From NCBI RefSeq assembly GCF_900102745.1, contig NZ_FMZF01000006.1:29489-93488 (forward strand): DNA of 64,000 nt, in the 5' to 3' direction. The position numbers and the translations under genes were made by a program. The notes below the pieces were generated by a model. The model ran no database searches. It was not told where the DNA came from and was given only the letters and a program-made list of their open reading frames with translations. Each line of letters opens with the position of its first letter. The first letter of the stretch is position 1. This document shows positions 54,584 to 63,158 of the stretch, in pieces. This DNA comes from Geodermatophilus telluris. Its GTDB lineage: Bacteria > Actinomycetota > Actinomycetes > Mycobacteriales > Geodermatophilaceae.

Positions 54584-56542
54584 ATGGAGCAACCGCGCAG
54601 GCAGGTCTCGCTTCCCCGGCAGACAGGACAGTCGACGGCCCGGGACGGGGAACCCACGGGGGGCGGCGGCACCGTCGGTGAGGAGCAACCCGCGGCGGGC
54701 TCGGGCGCGAGCACGGCCGAGCTCCACCCGGCGATCGCCGAACCGCCTCCCTGCGTCGCCGACCGGCACTGGGCCGTGGACCGGGTCCTGTTCGCCGTCG
54801 CCGCGGCCATGGCGCTGGGCTTCGTCGTCTGGGGCTTCGTGTCGCCCACGGGCCTCGGCACCGCCAGCGGCTCGGTCCTCGGCTGGATCACCGGCAACCT
54901 CGGCTGGCTGTTCGTGCTGCTGGCGTCGGGGTTCGTCGTCTACGTGATCTGGCTGGCGGCGGGCAAGTACGGGCGCATCCCGCTGGGACGCGACGACGAG
55001 CGGCCGGAGTTCCGCACCATCTCCTGGATCGCGATGATGTTCAGCGCCGGCATGGGCATCGGGCTGATGTTCTTCGGGGTCGCCGAGCCGCTGTCGCACT
55101 TCGTCGCCCCGCCGCCGCTCACGGCCCAGCCCGAGACGTCCGAGGCGATCCAGACGGCGATGGCGACGACGCTGTTCCACTGGACGCTGCACCCGTGGGC
55201 CATGTACGCCGTCGTCGGGCTGGCCATCGCCTACGGCACCTTCCGCAAGGGGCGCCGGCAGCTGATCAGCTCGGCGTTCATCCCGCTGCTCGGACGGCGG
55301 CGCGCCGAGGGCCCGGTCGGCCGCGTCATCGACGTCCTGGCCATCTTCGCGACGCTGTTCGGCTCGGCGGCCTCCCTCGGTCTCGGTGCCCTGCAGATCG
55401 GCAGCGGCGTGGAGATCCTCGGCTGGGCCGGGGACGTCGGCAACGGCGTCCTGGTCGCGATCATCGCGGTGCTGACCGCCGCCTTCGTCGCCTCCGCCGT
55501 CTCCGGCATCGAGCGCGGCATCCAGTGGCTGTCCAACACCAACATGGTCCTGGCCCTGGTGCTCGCCGTGTTCGTCTTCGTGCTCGGGCCGACGATCTTC
55601 ATCCTCAACCTGATCCCCGACGCGGTCGGCAGCTACTTCTCCGACCTCGGCGAGATGGCCGCGCGCACCGAGGCCACCGGCGGCGACGCGATGGCCACCT
55701 GGCTGCGCGGCTGGACCGTCTTCTACTGGGCCTGGTGGATCAGCTGGACGCCGTTCGTCGGGCTGTTCATCGCCCGGATCAGCCGCGGCCGCACCATCCG
55801 GCAGTTCGTCACCGGCGTGCTCCTGGTGCCCAGCCTGGTCAGCCTGCTGTGGTTCGCCGTCTTCGGCGGGGCCGGGATCGCCGCCCAGCGCGACGGCCTC
55901 GACGTGGCCGGTCAGGGCACCACGGAGGGGCAGCTGTTCGCCGTCCTGGAGCAGTACCCCTGGGCCACCGCCGCGACCGTGCTGGTGATGGTGCTCGTGG
56001 CGATCTTCTTCGTGTCCGGCGCGGACGCGGCCTCGATCGTCATGGGCTCGCTCTCGCAGCGCGGCACCCTGGAGCCCAGCCGCTGGGTCGTCGTCTTCTG
56101 GGGCGTGGTGATGGGCTCCGTCGCCGCGATCATGCTGCTCCTCGGGGAGGACGGCGCCGCGCTCACCGGGCTGCAGAACCTGACGATCATCGCGGCGCTG
56201 CCGTTCGCCCTGGTGATGGCGGCGATGGCGGTCAGCCTGGTCAAGGACCTGCGCCTGGACCCGATCGTGCTGCGCGGCAGCTACGCCACCGTGGCGATCG
56301 AGCAGGCCGTCGTCGACGGCATCCGGCGCCACGGCGACGACTTCGTCCTGGTGGTGGAGCCGGCCCCGGGCACCGGGGCGCCCGACGCCGCGCGGCCGGC
56401 GCCCGCGGAGCCCGAGTCGCCCGGTCGCCGCACGGTCAGCCCCAGCGGCAACTTCGTGGCCCCGCAGGCCGTCCCGCCGGTCGCCGAGGGCAGCCAGCCC
56501 CGGGCGGAGACGGTCGGCCGTCCGCAGGACCCGCGCGAGTAG
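54584..56542 (+). CDS. BCCT-family glycine betaine/carnitine/choline transporter
   Basis: The 652-residue protein has an N-terminal cytoplasmic extension (about 65 residues), twelve membrane segments and a long C-terminal tail. The family's tryptophan-rich box FYWAWWISWTPFVG near 382 and the GMGIGLMFFGVAEP segment near 165 are present; these line the trimethylammonium-substrate site. Tail length is like that of osmoregulated BetP. It opens the amine module, followed by a strong terminator. Confidence 0.95.
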   Translation: MEQPRRQVSLPRQTGQSTARDGEPTGGGGTVGEEQPAAGSGASTAELHPAIAEPPPCVADRHWAVDRVLFAVAAAMALGFVVWGFVSPTGLGTASGSVLGWITGNLGWLFVLLASGFVVYVIWLAAGKYGRIPLGRDDERPEFRTISWIAMMFSAGMGIGLMFFGVAEPLSHFVAPPPLTAQPETSEAIQTAMATTLFHWTLHPWAMYAVVGLAIAYGTFRKGRRQLISSAFIPLLGRRRAEGPVGRVIDVLAIFATLFGSAASLGLGALQIGSGVEILGWAGDVGNGVLVAIIAVLTAAFVASAVSGIERGIQWLSNTNMVLALVLAVFVFVLGPTIFILNLIPDAVGSYFSDLGEMAARTEATGGDAMATWLRGWTVFYWAWWISWTPFVGLFIARISRGRTIRQFVTGVLLVPSLVSLLWFAVFGGAGIAAQRDGLDVAGQGTTEGQLFAVLEQYPWATAATVLVMVLVAIFFVSGADAASIVMGSLSQRGTLEPSRWVVVFWGVVMGSVAAIMLLLGEDGAALTGLQNLTIIAALPFALVMAAMAVSLVKDLRLDPIVLRGSYATVAIEQAVVDGIRRHGDDFVLVVEPAPGTGAPDAARPAPAEPESPGRRTVSPSGNFVAPQAVPPVAEGSQPRAETVGRPQDPRE

Positions 56543-56556
56543 TCGCCGACCCGTCG

Positions 56557-56606
56557 ACGGAGGCCCCGGGTGGGGGAGCGACCGCTCCCCCACCCGGGGC
56601 CTCCGT
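56557..56606. terminator. Strong terminator after the BCCT gene
   Basis: A perfect 24-bp inverted repeat (ACGGAGGCCCCGGG... at 56557-56580 with 56583-56606) has only a two-base spacer, so the stem closes on a small loop. It lies between convergent genes (BCCT and tetR) and can work in both directions. Confidence 0.9.
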
Positions 56607-56622
56607 GCCGCGGGGCGGCGGC

Positions 56623-57234
56623 TCAGCCGGGAGGCTGTCCGACCCGCAGCCGGCCCGCGAGCCAGTCGGCTGCCGCGCGCCGTGCGCGCCGCACCGGGTC
56701 TCCGGTGTCGAGTCCGGGGGTGGCCGCCTGGCGAGCCAGGCGGGCCAGCGCCCCGTCGTAGAGGGCCAGCAGGCCGTCGGCGACCTCGGTGGGGTCGCCG
56801 GCCCCGGCGTCGGCGGCCAGCCGTCGGAGCCGCTCGGTCAGCAGCCGCGAGTCGGCGGCCAGCCACCGGTGGCCGGGGTGGCCCGGGGGCAGCTCGGTCG
56901 CCGCGGCGAGGAACGCGCACCCGCGGCGGCTGCCCTCGGCCGCCCGGAAGCGCACGACGGCGTCGAACACCGACAGCAGCCGGTCGACGGGGTCGGTCCG
57001 CTCGCCGAGGACGTCGTCCCAGCTCTGCTGCCAGCGCCGGAAGCGCCGCTCCAGAGAGGCGGCCACCAGGTCGTCCTTACCGGCGAAGTGGGCGTACAGG
57101 GTGGCCGGTGAGACCCGCGCGCGCGCCAGGACGGCGTCGACCCCGGTCGCGGCGATCCCCGACGCGGAGAACAGCTCGCCGGCGGCGTCGAGCAGGCGCT
57201 CACGGGCCGGTGGGGTCGCGGCGGCCGGGGGCAC
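56623..57234 (-). CDS. TetR-family transcriptional repressor
   Basis: The 203-residue protein (GTG start) has the TetR HTH: RLLDAAGELFSASGIAATGVDAVLARARVSPATLYAHF, then a variable ligand domain. It is divergent from an MFS gene, and a perfect 14-bp inverted repeat lies between the two starts, the classic layout for a repressor controlling itself and an exporter. Confidence 0.92.
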   Translation of the reverse strand: MPPAAATPPARERLLDAAGELFSASGIAATGVDAVLARARVSPATLYAHFAGKDDLVAASLERRFRRWQQSWDDVLGERTDPVDRLLSVFDAVVRFRAAEGSRRGCAFLAAATELPPGHPGHRWLAADSRLLTERLRRLAADAGAGDPTEVADGLLALYDGALARLARQAATPGLDTGDPVRRARRAAADWLAGRLRVGQPPG

Positions 57235-57240
57235 GCCCTA

Positions 57241-57275
57241 CCGTAACGATCGTTGTGCTGAAACGATCGTTACGG
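57241..57275. promoter_or_regulatory. TetR operator, perfect 14-bp arms
   Basis: CCGTAACGATCGTT (57241-57254) and AACGATCGTTACGG (57262-57275) are exact reverse complements separated by seven bases. Each arm itself contains the palindrome AACGATCGTT. The site starts seven bases from the tetR GTG and includes the first candidate GTG of the MFS gene. Confidence 0.9.
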
Positions 57276-58484
57276 CCGACGGGCCGGCGCCCACACCCGC
57301 TGGTGGTGAGCGGGCTCCTGGTCGTCGCCGTCACCTACGGGCTGACCCGGTACGGGTTCGGGTTGTACCTACCGCGGTTCCGGTCGGACCCGGGCGTGAC
57401 CTCCGGAGTCGCCGGCGGCATCGCCGGGGGGAGCTACCTGGCCTACTGCGTCGCGGCGGTCCTGGGCCTGCGGCTGGTCGACCGGGGGCGGGCGCGGGAG
57501 GCCCTGTGGTGGGCCGGCGGCACGGCGGCCGCGGGCTCGCTGGTGGTCGCCGCGGCGAACGCGGTGCCGGTGCTGGCGGTCGGGGCACTCGTCGCCGGTG
57601 GCGGGGCGGGCGCTGCCAGCCCGGCCCTGGTGGCCGCCGTGGCCCGGACGGTGGCACCACCGGCCGGACCCCGGTCCCAGGCGGTGGTCAACAGCGGCAC
57701 CGGAGCCGGCGTCGTGGTGGGCGGCCTGGTGGCGCTCGCCTGGCCGGCGCAGTGGCGGACGGCCTGGCTCGGCTTCGCCGCGGTCGCCCTGCTGGTGACC
57801 TGGTGGGCCGACCGGTCCGCCCGCTGGGGACCACCGGCGGCCGGCGCCGGCCGCGTTGGCCCCGGCGTGCGCGGGCGGTCCCTGCGCCGACCGCTCGCGG
57901 GCAGTGTGCTCGCCGGGGCCGGCGGCGCCGGGGTGTGGACGTTCGGGGCGGACGCGACGACCCGGAGCGGGCTGTCCGCGCAGCTCACTGGGCTGCTGTG
58001 GTGCCTGCTGGGCGCAGCGGCCCTCCTCGGCGGCCTGAGCGGGCGCCTCGCGCACCGGGCCGGCCTCGCCGCCGCGTGGCTGGTGTCCGTGGGCGCCGCC
58101 GCGACGGGTACGGCGCTGCTCGCCTGGCGGCCGGGGACCGTCGCGGTCGCCGCGGGGGCGCTGGCGCTGTTCGGCTGCGGGTTCGTGGCCCTCACCGGCG
58201 TGCTCATCGACTGGGGCGGCCGGCAGGCGCCGGGAGCGGCCGCGCAGGCCACCGCGCTGCTGTTCACCGCCCTGACCGCCGGGCAGGCCGCCGGCGCGGT
58301 CCTGCTCGGCGCCCTCGCCGGTGCCGCCGGCACCCCGGCGGCCCTCGCCGCGGCTGCGGTCGTGCTGGCCGCGGCCGCGCTCGCCGCGCCCCGCGACCGT
58401 CCGCGCCGTCGGCGTCCGGCGGCCCGGACCGCGGTCAGGACGGGGACGGCACCGCCGAGCGCAGCTGCCGGCGCCACCGGGTGA
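57255..58484 (+). CDS. MFS transporter under TetR control
   Basis: The 409-residue protein (GTG 57255; 57303 is an alternative) has a basic cytoplasmic N-terminus and about twelve membrane segments (YGLTRYGFGLYLPRF near 37). It resembles YbfB/CynX-like MFS proteins. The 3' end overlaps the convergent flavin reductase gene by 50 bp. It probably exports a toxic compound or moves the module's substrate; its repressor ligand is unknown. Confidence 0.83.
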   Translation: MLKRSLRPTGRRPHPLVVSGLLVVAVTYGLTRYGFGLYLPRFRSDPGVTSGVAGGIAGGSYLAYCVAAVLGLRLVDRGRAREALWWAGGTAAAGSLVVAAANAVPVLAVGALVAGGGAGAASPALVAAVARTVAPPAGPRSQAVVNSGTGAGVVVGGLVALAWPAQWRTAWLGFAAVALLVTWWADRSARWGPPAAGAGRVGPGVRGRSLRRPLAGSVLAGAGGAGVWTFGADATTRSGLSAQLTGLLWCLLGAAALLGGLSGRLAHRAGLAAAWLVSVGAAATGTALLAWRPGTVAVAAGALALFGCGFVALTGVLIDWGGRQAPGAAAQATALLFTALTAGQAAGAVLLGALAGAAGTPAALAAAAVVLAAAALAAPRDRPRRRRPAARTAVRTGTAPPSAAAGATG

Positions 58485-59607
58485 ACAGGCGGGGCTGGTC
58501 CACCCCGAGGACGGCGACGGGCTGCCCGTCGCGCTCGTAGACGGCCAGGAAGCTGCCCTCGGCGGTGCTGCCCTCCACCACGCGGGGGACGTCGGCGGTG
58601 CGGCGCGAGCCCGCGAACTGGATGCGGGCGCCGTACTGGTCCGACCAGAAGTAGGGCACCGGCGCCGGGGCGGGCTCCGTGCTGCCCAGCAGCGTGGCCA
58701 CGGCGGTCGCCGGCTGCTCGAGCGCGTGCGTCCAGTGCTCGGTGCGGACGTGCCGCTCGGCGGCTCCCGACCAGGTGGCGGCGCAGTCCCCGACCGCGAC
58801 GACGGCGGGGTTGCCGGTGGCGCCGCGCGCGTCGGTGAGCACGCCGTTGCCGAGGGCCAGCCCGGAACCGGCCAGCCACTCGGTGTTCGGGACGGCGCCG
58901 ATGCCCACGACCACGACGTCGGCGGGCAGCCGGGTCCCGTCGGTGAGTTCGACGGCCTCGACCCGGCCGGTGCCGACCAGTCCGGCGACCCCGGTGCCGA
59001 CCAGCAGGCGGGTGCCGTGGGCGGCGTGCAGCCCGGCGACGACCGCGCCCATCTCCTCGCCCAGCGGGCCGGACAGGGGGACGGGCAGCGCCTCGACGAC
59101 GGTGACGTCCAGGCCGAGTCCGCGGGCCGTGGAGGCGACCTCCGCCCCGATGAACCCGCCGCCGATGACGACGAGGGAGCCGGCGCCGGCCAGGTCCGCC
59201 TGCAGGGCGACCGCGTCGTCCAGGGTGCGCAGCACGTGCACGCCGGCGAGCCCCTCGCTGCCGGGCAGGCGCCGGGCGCGGGCGCCGGTGGCGAGGACGA
59301 CGCCGTCGGCGCGGACCTCGCTGCCGTCGGCGAGGAGCACCGCGCGGCCGGCCGGGTCCAGGCCGACCGCGGTGGTGCCCAGCCGCCACTCGAGCGCGAG
59401 GTCCTCGTCGTCGGGCGCGCCGAGGGCGATGTCGTCCAGCGAGGCCCGGCCGGCGAGGAAGTCCTTCGACAGCGGGGGCCGGTCGTAGGGGGCGTGCACC
59501 TCGTCGCCGACCACCACGACCCGGCCGTCGTAGGAGCGCTCCCGCAGCGCGCGGGCGGCCGAGAGGCCGGCCAGGGAGGCGCCGACCACGGCGACGGTGG
59601 GGCTCAC
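58435..59607 (-). CDS. FAD-dependent ferredoxin reductase (Rieske system)
   Basis: The 390-residue protein has an N-terminal FAD motif (VVGASLAGLSAARAL), YDRPPLSK near 40, ATGARARRLPG near 105, a second nucleotide site VVIGGGFIGAEVAS near 145 for NADH, and AVGDCA near 270. It transfers electrons from NADH to a Rieske ferredoxin. The ferredoxin gene overlaps its start (GTGA), so this pair is the electron supply for the oxygenase 1.4 kb away. Confidence 0.93.
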   Translation of the reverse strand: MSPTVAVVGASLAGLSAARALRERSYDGRVVVVGDEVHAPYDRPPLSKDFLAGRASLDDIALGAPDDEDLALEWRLGTTAVGLDPAGRAVLLADGSEVRADGVVLATGARARRLPGSEGLAGVHVLRTLDDAVALQADLAGAGSLVVIGGGFIGAEVASTARGLGLDVTVVEALPVPLSGPLGEEMGAVVAGLHAAHGTRLLVGTGVAGLVGTGRVEAVELTDGTRLPADVVVVGIGAVPNTEWLAGSGLALGNGVLTDARGATGNPAVVAVGDCAATWSGAAERHVRTEHWTHALEQPATAVATLLGSTEPAPAPVPYFWSDQYGARIQFAGSRRTADVPRVVEGSTAEGSFLAVYERDGQPVAVLGVDQPRLFTRWRRQLRSAVPSPS

Positions 59608-59924
59608 GCGGCGCCCTCCGCGGCGATCCCGGGCTGGACGAACACCGTCCCGTCCTGCACGACGACCCGGTGGGTGCGCACGGGGGTCTTGGCCGGCGGC
59701 CCGGAGACCTTCCCGGTGCGCAGGTCGAAGCAGGACGCGTGCAGCGGGCACTCGACCGCGCAGCCGTCCAGCCACCCGTCGGCCAGCGAGGCGTCCTGGT
59801 GGGTGCAGGTGTCGTCGATGGCCAGGAACTCGCCGTCGACGTTGAACACCGCGATGGGCTCGTCGGCCTCGACGCGGATGGCCTCACCGGGGGGCAGTGC
59901 GGTGGTGGCGCAGACCGGGATCAT
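59604..59924 (-). CDS. Rieske-type [2Fe-2S] ferredoxin
   Basis: The 106-residue protein has the cluster ligands CTHQDASL and CPLHASCFDLRTGK near 42 and 62 (C-x-H ... C-x2-H). It starts at ATG 59924 in MIPVCATTALPPGEAIRV. It is small, soluble and fits the ferredoxin of three-component Rieske oxygenases. The gene is divergent from the IclR gene and overlaps the reductase gene. Confidence 0.93.
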   Translation of the reverse strand: MIPVCATTALPPGEAIRVEADEPIAVFNVDGEFLAIDDTCTHQDASLADGWLDGCAVECPLHASCFDLRTGKVSGPPAKTPVRTHRVVVQDGTVFVQPGIAAEGAA

Positions 59925-59945
59925 CAGTGCTCCAGGCTCGTCGCT

Positions 59946-59962
59946 GTTGCGCTCAGCGCAAC
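59946..59962. promoter_or_regulatory. Palindromic operator candidate for the IclR regulator
   Basis: GTTGCGCT-C-AGCGCAAC is a perfect 17-bp palindrome between the ferredoxin and iclR genes, 22 bp from the ferredoxin start. A half-site GCAAC follows at about 59977. A nearly identical 17-bp site lies before the oxygenase gene. Confidence 0.75.
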
Positions 59963-60054
59963 TCTCTGCCGTGTACGCAACAGCATGCGCGGAGGGGTGA
60001 GGTGGCGTCAAGAGACGGCCGGGGGACGACGGGGTGCCACCTACGCTCTAGGTC

Positions 60055-60849
60055 ATGAGCGAGCCACGGGGTGGGAGCACCGAGCGGGGCACCGTCGCCG
60101 CCGTCCAGTCCGTGGACCGCGCGCTGAGCGTCCTGGAGATCCTGGCGGCGCACGGGGAGGCCGGCGTCACCGAGGTGGCCGCCGAGCTGGGGGTGCACAA
60201 GTCCACGGCCTTCCGGCTGGTTGCGGTGCTGGAGAGCCGGGGCTTCGTCGAGCAGCTGGCCGACCGGGGCAAGTACCGGCTGGGCTTCGGCATCGTGCGC
60301 CTGGCCGGGGCCGCCGCCGCGCAGCTCGACATCGCGCAGGAGGGGCGGCGCATCGCCGAGGCGCTGGCGGCCGACCTCGAGGAGACGGTGAACATCGCCA
60401 TCCTCGACACCGACCGCGCGGTGAACATCAGCCAGGTCCGCGGTCCGGCGGCGCTCAGCACCCACAACTGGGTCGGCCAGGGCACCCCGCTGCACGCCAC
60501 CTCCAGCGGCAAGGTGCTGCTCGCCCACGCGCCCGAGCCGGTCCGCAAGGACGTGCTCTCGCGCGAGCTGCCGCGCTTCACCCCCGGGACGACCACCGAC
60601 CCCGACGCGCTGCAGCGCGACCTCGACCGGGTCCTCGAGCAGGGCTGGGGCGCCACCGTCGAGGAGTACGAGGTGGGGCTGAGCGCGCTCGCCGCCCCGG
60701 TGCGCGACGCGAGCGGGGACGTCGTGGCCGCCCTCAGCGTCTCGGGACCCTCCTTCCGCATGCACGACGAGGACTTCCCCCGGCTCGCCCGGCGGGTGGT
60801 GGCGGCCGCCGAGGAGCTGAGCCGGCGGCTGGGCTTCTTCACCCGCTGA
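60055..60849 (+). CDS. IclR-family transcriptional regulator
   Basis: The 264-residue protein has an N-terminal winged helix (VQSVDRALSVLEILAAHG, GVHKSTAFRLVAVLESRGFV) and a C-terminal effector domain with GTPLHATSSGKVLLA near 143 and VGLSALAAPV near 208. The ATG may be leaderless (TACGCT ending seven bases upstream). Located between the ferredoxin and oxygenase genes, it is the likely controller of both. Confidence 0.93.
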   Translation: MSEPRGGSTERGTVAAVQSVDRALSVLEILAAHGEAGVTEVAAELGVHKSTAFRLVAVLESRGFVEQLADRGKYRLGFGIVRLAGAAAAQLDIAQEGRRIAEALAADLEETVNIAILDTDRAVNISQVRGPAALSTHNWVGQGTPLHATSSGKVLLAHAPEPVRKDVLSRELPRFTPGTTTDPDALQRDLDRVLEQGWGATVEEYEVGLSALAAPVRDASGDVVAALSVSGPSFRMHDEDFPRLARRVVAAAEELSRRLGFFTR

Positions 60850-60886
60850 GCCGACCGGCCGGGGTGGCCGGTCAGGTCCGGTGACT

Positions 60887-60917
60887 GTTGCGCCTTGCGC
60901 GACCCGCTGAGTAATGT
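60887..60917 (+). promoter_or_regulatory. Promoter with IclR-like operator before the oxygenase gene
   Basis: GTTGCGCCTTGCGCGAC (60887-60903) matches the 17-bp operator at 59946 in spacing, with arms differing by one position from perfect symmetry. A possible -35 TTGCGC (60888-60893) and -10 TAATGT (60912-60917) are 18 bases apart, so bound regulator would cover the -35 element. The start codon is 115 bp downstream. Confidence 0.6.
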
Positions 60918-61031
60918 GCAACACAGCGGTCGTCACGTGCTCGCCGGCGGGCGACCGTGGTCCGTCGCGGACCGCGTGTCCCGCGACCCCGGCGTGTCCC
61001 CCACACCGCCCGACCGATGCCGAGGTGTTGC

Positions 61032-62153
61032 ATGACCACCACCGACCTGCCCGCGAGCCTGATCCCCACGCTGTCGGGCCAGTACTACACGGACCCGGCC
61101 ATCTTCGCCCTGGAGCAGTCCCACGTCTTCGAGGACATGTGGTTCTGCGCCGTGCGCTCCAGCGACCTGCCGACGCCGGGCTCCTTCAAGAAGGTCCAGG
61201 TGGGCAGCGAGAGCGTGCTCGTGGTCCGCAGCCGGGACGGGCAGCTGCGGTCCTTCCTCAACATCTGCCGCCACCGCGGTGCGCAGATCTGCACCGAGGA
61301 GTCCGGGGCCGTCAAGCGGGCCTTCCAGTGCCCGTACCACGCGTGGACCTACGACCTCGAGGGCAAGCTCGTCGCGGCGCCCAACCTGACCAAGATGCCC
61401 GACGTCGACCGGGTGCAGTACGGGCTGGTGCCGGTGGCGCTGCGCGAGTGGCTGGGCTACGCGTGGGTGTGCCTGGCCAAGGAGCCGCCCTCGTTCGAGG
61501 ACGAGGTCGTGGGCGAGATCGTCGAGCGCCTCGGCAGCGTGGAGGCCATCGACCACTACCAGCTCGACTCGCTGTCCGTGGGGCGCCGGATCACCTACGA
61601 CGTCAAGGCGAACTGGAAGCTCATCATCGAGAACTTCATGGAGTGCTACCACTGCGCGACGATCCACCCCGAACTGACCGAGGTGCTCCCCGAGTTCGCC
61701 GACGGGTACGCCGCGCAGTTCTTCGTCGGGCACGGCGCGGAGTTCGGGGACGACGTCCAGGGCTTCACGGTCGACGGCAGCGAGGGCTTCGACCGGCTCC
61801 CGGGCGTCGAGGAGGACCAGGACCGTCGGTACTACGCCATCACGGTCAAGCCGACCGTCTTCGTCAACCTGGTCCCCGACCACGTCATCTTCCACCGCAT
61901 GTTCCCCGTCTCGGCGGACCGGACGATCGTGGAGTGCGACTGGCTGTACTCGCACGAGGTGGTCGAGTCGGGCAGGGACGTGACGCGGTCGGTGGAGCTG
62001 TTCCACCGCGTCAACGAGCAGGACTTCGCCGCCTGCGAGCGGACGCAGCCCGCGATGTCCTCGCGCGCCTACGCCAACGGCGGCGTCCTCGTGCCCTCCG
62101 AGCACCACATCGGCGCCTTCCACGACTGGCTCACCCAGCGCCTGGCGCGCTGA
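61032..62153 (+). CDS. Rieske non-haem iron oxygenase alpha subunit (GbcA-like)
   Basis: The 373-residue protein has an N-terminal Rieske cluster (CRHRGAQI near 80 and CPYHAWTYD near 100) and a C-terminal catalytic domain with the 2-His-1-carboxylate region ENFMECYHCATIHPEL near 202-217. The architecture and motif context match glycine-betaine and other quaternary-ammonium demethylases rather than ring dioxygenases with beta subunits; no beta subunit gene is present. It would demethylate a betaine-like compound, releasing formaldehyde. ATG chosen at MTTTDLPASL. Confidence 0.9.
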   Translation: MTTTDLPASLIPTLSGQYYTDPAIFALEQSHVFEDMWFCAVRSSDLPTPGSFKKVQVGSESVLVVRSRDGQLRSFLNICRHRGAQICTEESGAVKRAFQCPYHAWTYDLEGKLVAAPNLTKMPDVDRVQYGLVPVALREWLGYAWVCLAKEPPSFEDEVVGEIVERLGSVEAIDHYQLDSLSVGRRITYDVKANWKLIIENFMECYHCATIHPELTEVLPEFADGYAAQFFVGHGAEFGDDVQGFTVDGSEGFDRLPGVEEDQDRRYYAITVKPTVFVNLVPDHVIFHRMFPVSADRTIVECDWLYSHEVVESGRDVTRSVELFHRVNEQDFAACERTQPAMSSRAYANGGVLVPSEHHIGAFHDWLTQRLAR

Positions 62154-62175
62154 GCCGCTCTGCCGAGCTGCACGC

Positions 62176-62216
62176 GGCGCGGGGCCGGGAGGACGACGTC
62201 CTCCCGGCCCCGCGCC
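62176..62216. terminator. Bidirectional terminator after the oxygenase gene
   Basis: Perfect 20-bp arms (62176-62195 and 62197-62216, rich in GGCGCGGGG/CCCCGCGCC) with a single base between them form a long hairpin. It lies between convergent genes, the oxygenase and the MetF-like gene. Confidence 0.9.
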
Positions 62217-62228
62217 GTCTCCGTCCCG

Positions 62229-63158
62229 CTAGACGGATGCCTGGTCGCGCAGGCGGGTGAGCCACTCCTGCCGCCACGCCTCCGTGCGCGCCACCTCGTT
62301 GAACGTGAACAGGTGGAGGCCCTGCAGGCCGACGTCCGGGTGCCCGAGCGCGGGGGCGAGCCCGGTGAGCAGCCGGTCGGGCCGGTAACCGTGCGGCAGG
62401 AAGAAGCGCCAGAACACGCTGTGCTGCTTGGCCAGGAAGCGCGCCGACTGGCCGAGCCCGAGGCCGGCGGAGACGCGGACCAGCCGCTGCCGGGTCACCG
62501 CGCCGGGGAGCCCGACCCGGATCGGCAGGTGCACGCCGCGCTGCCGCACCTGCCGCGCCCACGCCGTCGTCGTCGCGGCGGAGAAGCACATCTGCGTGAT
62601 GACGTGGGTGGCGTGCGGGGCCTTCTGCTCCAGCGCGCGCTCGACGAGCTCGTCGGGGAGGTGCCCGTGCCCCTCGGGGTGGCCGCCGATCCCCACCCGC
62701 GCGAAGGAGTGGCCGCCGGCCCGCAGCGCCTCCAGCAGGGCGAGCGCGTCGGGGAAGGGCCCGGCGGGCTCGGCGGCGTCGCCGCCGATGACGAACACGC
62801 TGTCCACGCCCGCCGCCCGCAGCCGCGCCACCAGGTCGGTGAGGTGCGCGCCGTCCCGGACCTGCCGGGCGGCCAGGTGCGGCGTGGCGTCGAAGCCGTG
62901 CCCGCGCAGCCGCTCGGCCAGCTCCAGGGTCCGGGTCAGCCCCTTGGCCTCGGTCGTGGTGACCGTCAGGGGCACCTCCCGCGGGACGTGCTCGACGACG
63001 GCCTGCTCGGCCCCCCGCAGCGGCAGGACCTCGTAGCTGGCCTCGCGCAGCGCCGACTCGAGGGCGGCGGTCCACGGCCGCCGCCCGCGCCGGCCGCCCG
63101 CGGGGTGCGGGGACCCCGCGGGCGGCCGGGAGGCCACCGCCGCGCCCTCAGCCGACAC
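62229..63158 (-). CDS. MetF-like protein (methylenetetrahydrofolate reductase family)
   Basis: The 309-residue protein belongs to the MetF TIM-barrel family: VTTTEAKGLTRTLELAERL near 64, HLAARQVRDG near 93, FVIGGDAAEP near 120, GIGGHPEGH near 157 and ITQMCFS near 186. Adjacent Rieske oxygenases and formaldehyde dehydrogenases often carry such genes, where they may process C1-folate or a demethylated intermediate. GTG start 63158 overlaps the metallo-hydrolase stop. Confidence 0.85.
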   Translation of the reverse strand: MSAEGAAVASRPPAGSPHPAGGRRGRRPWTAALESALREASYEVLPLRGAEQAVVEHVPREVPLTVTTTEAKGLTRTLELAERLRGHGFDATPHLAARQVRDGAHLTDLVARLRAAGVDSVFVIGGDAAEPAGPFPDALALLEALRAGGHSFARVGIGGHPEGHGHLPDELVERALEQKAPHATHVITQMCFSAATTTAWARQVRQRGVHLPIRVGLPGAVTRQRLVRVSAGLGLGQSARFLAKQHSVFWRFFLPHGYRPDRLLTGLAPALGHPDVGLQGLHLFTFNEVARTEAWRQEWLTRLRDQASV

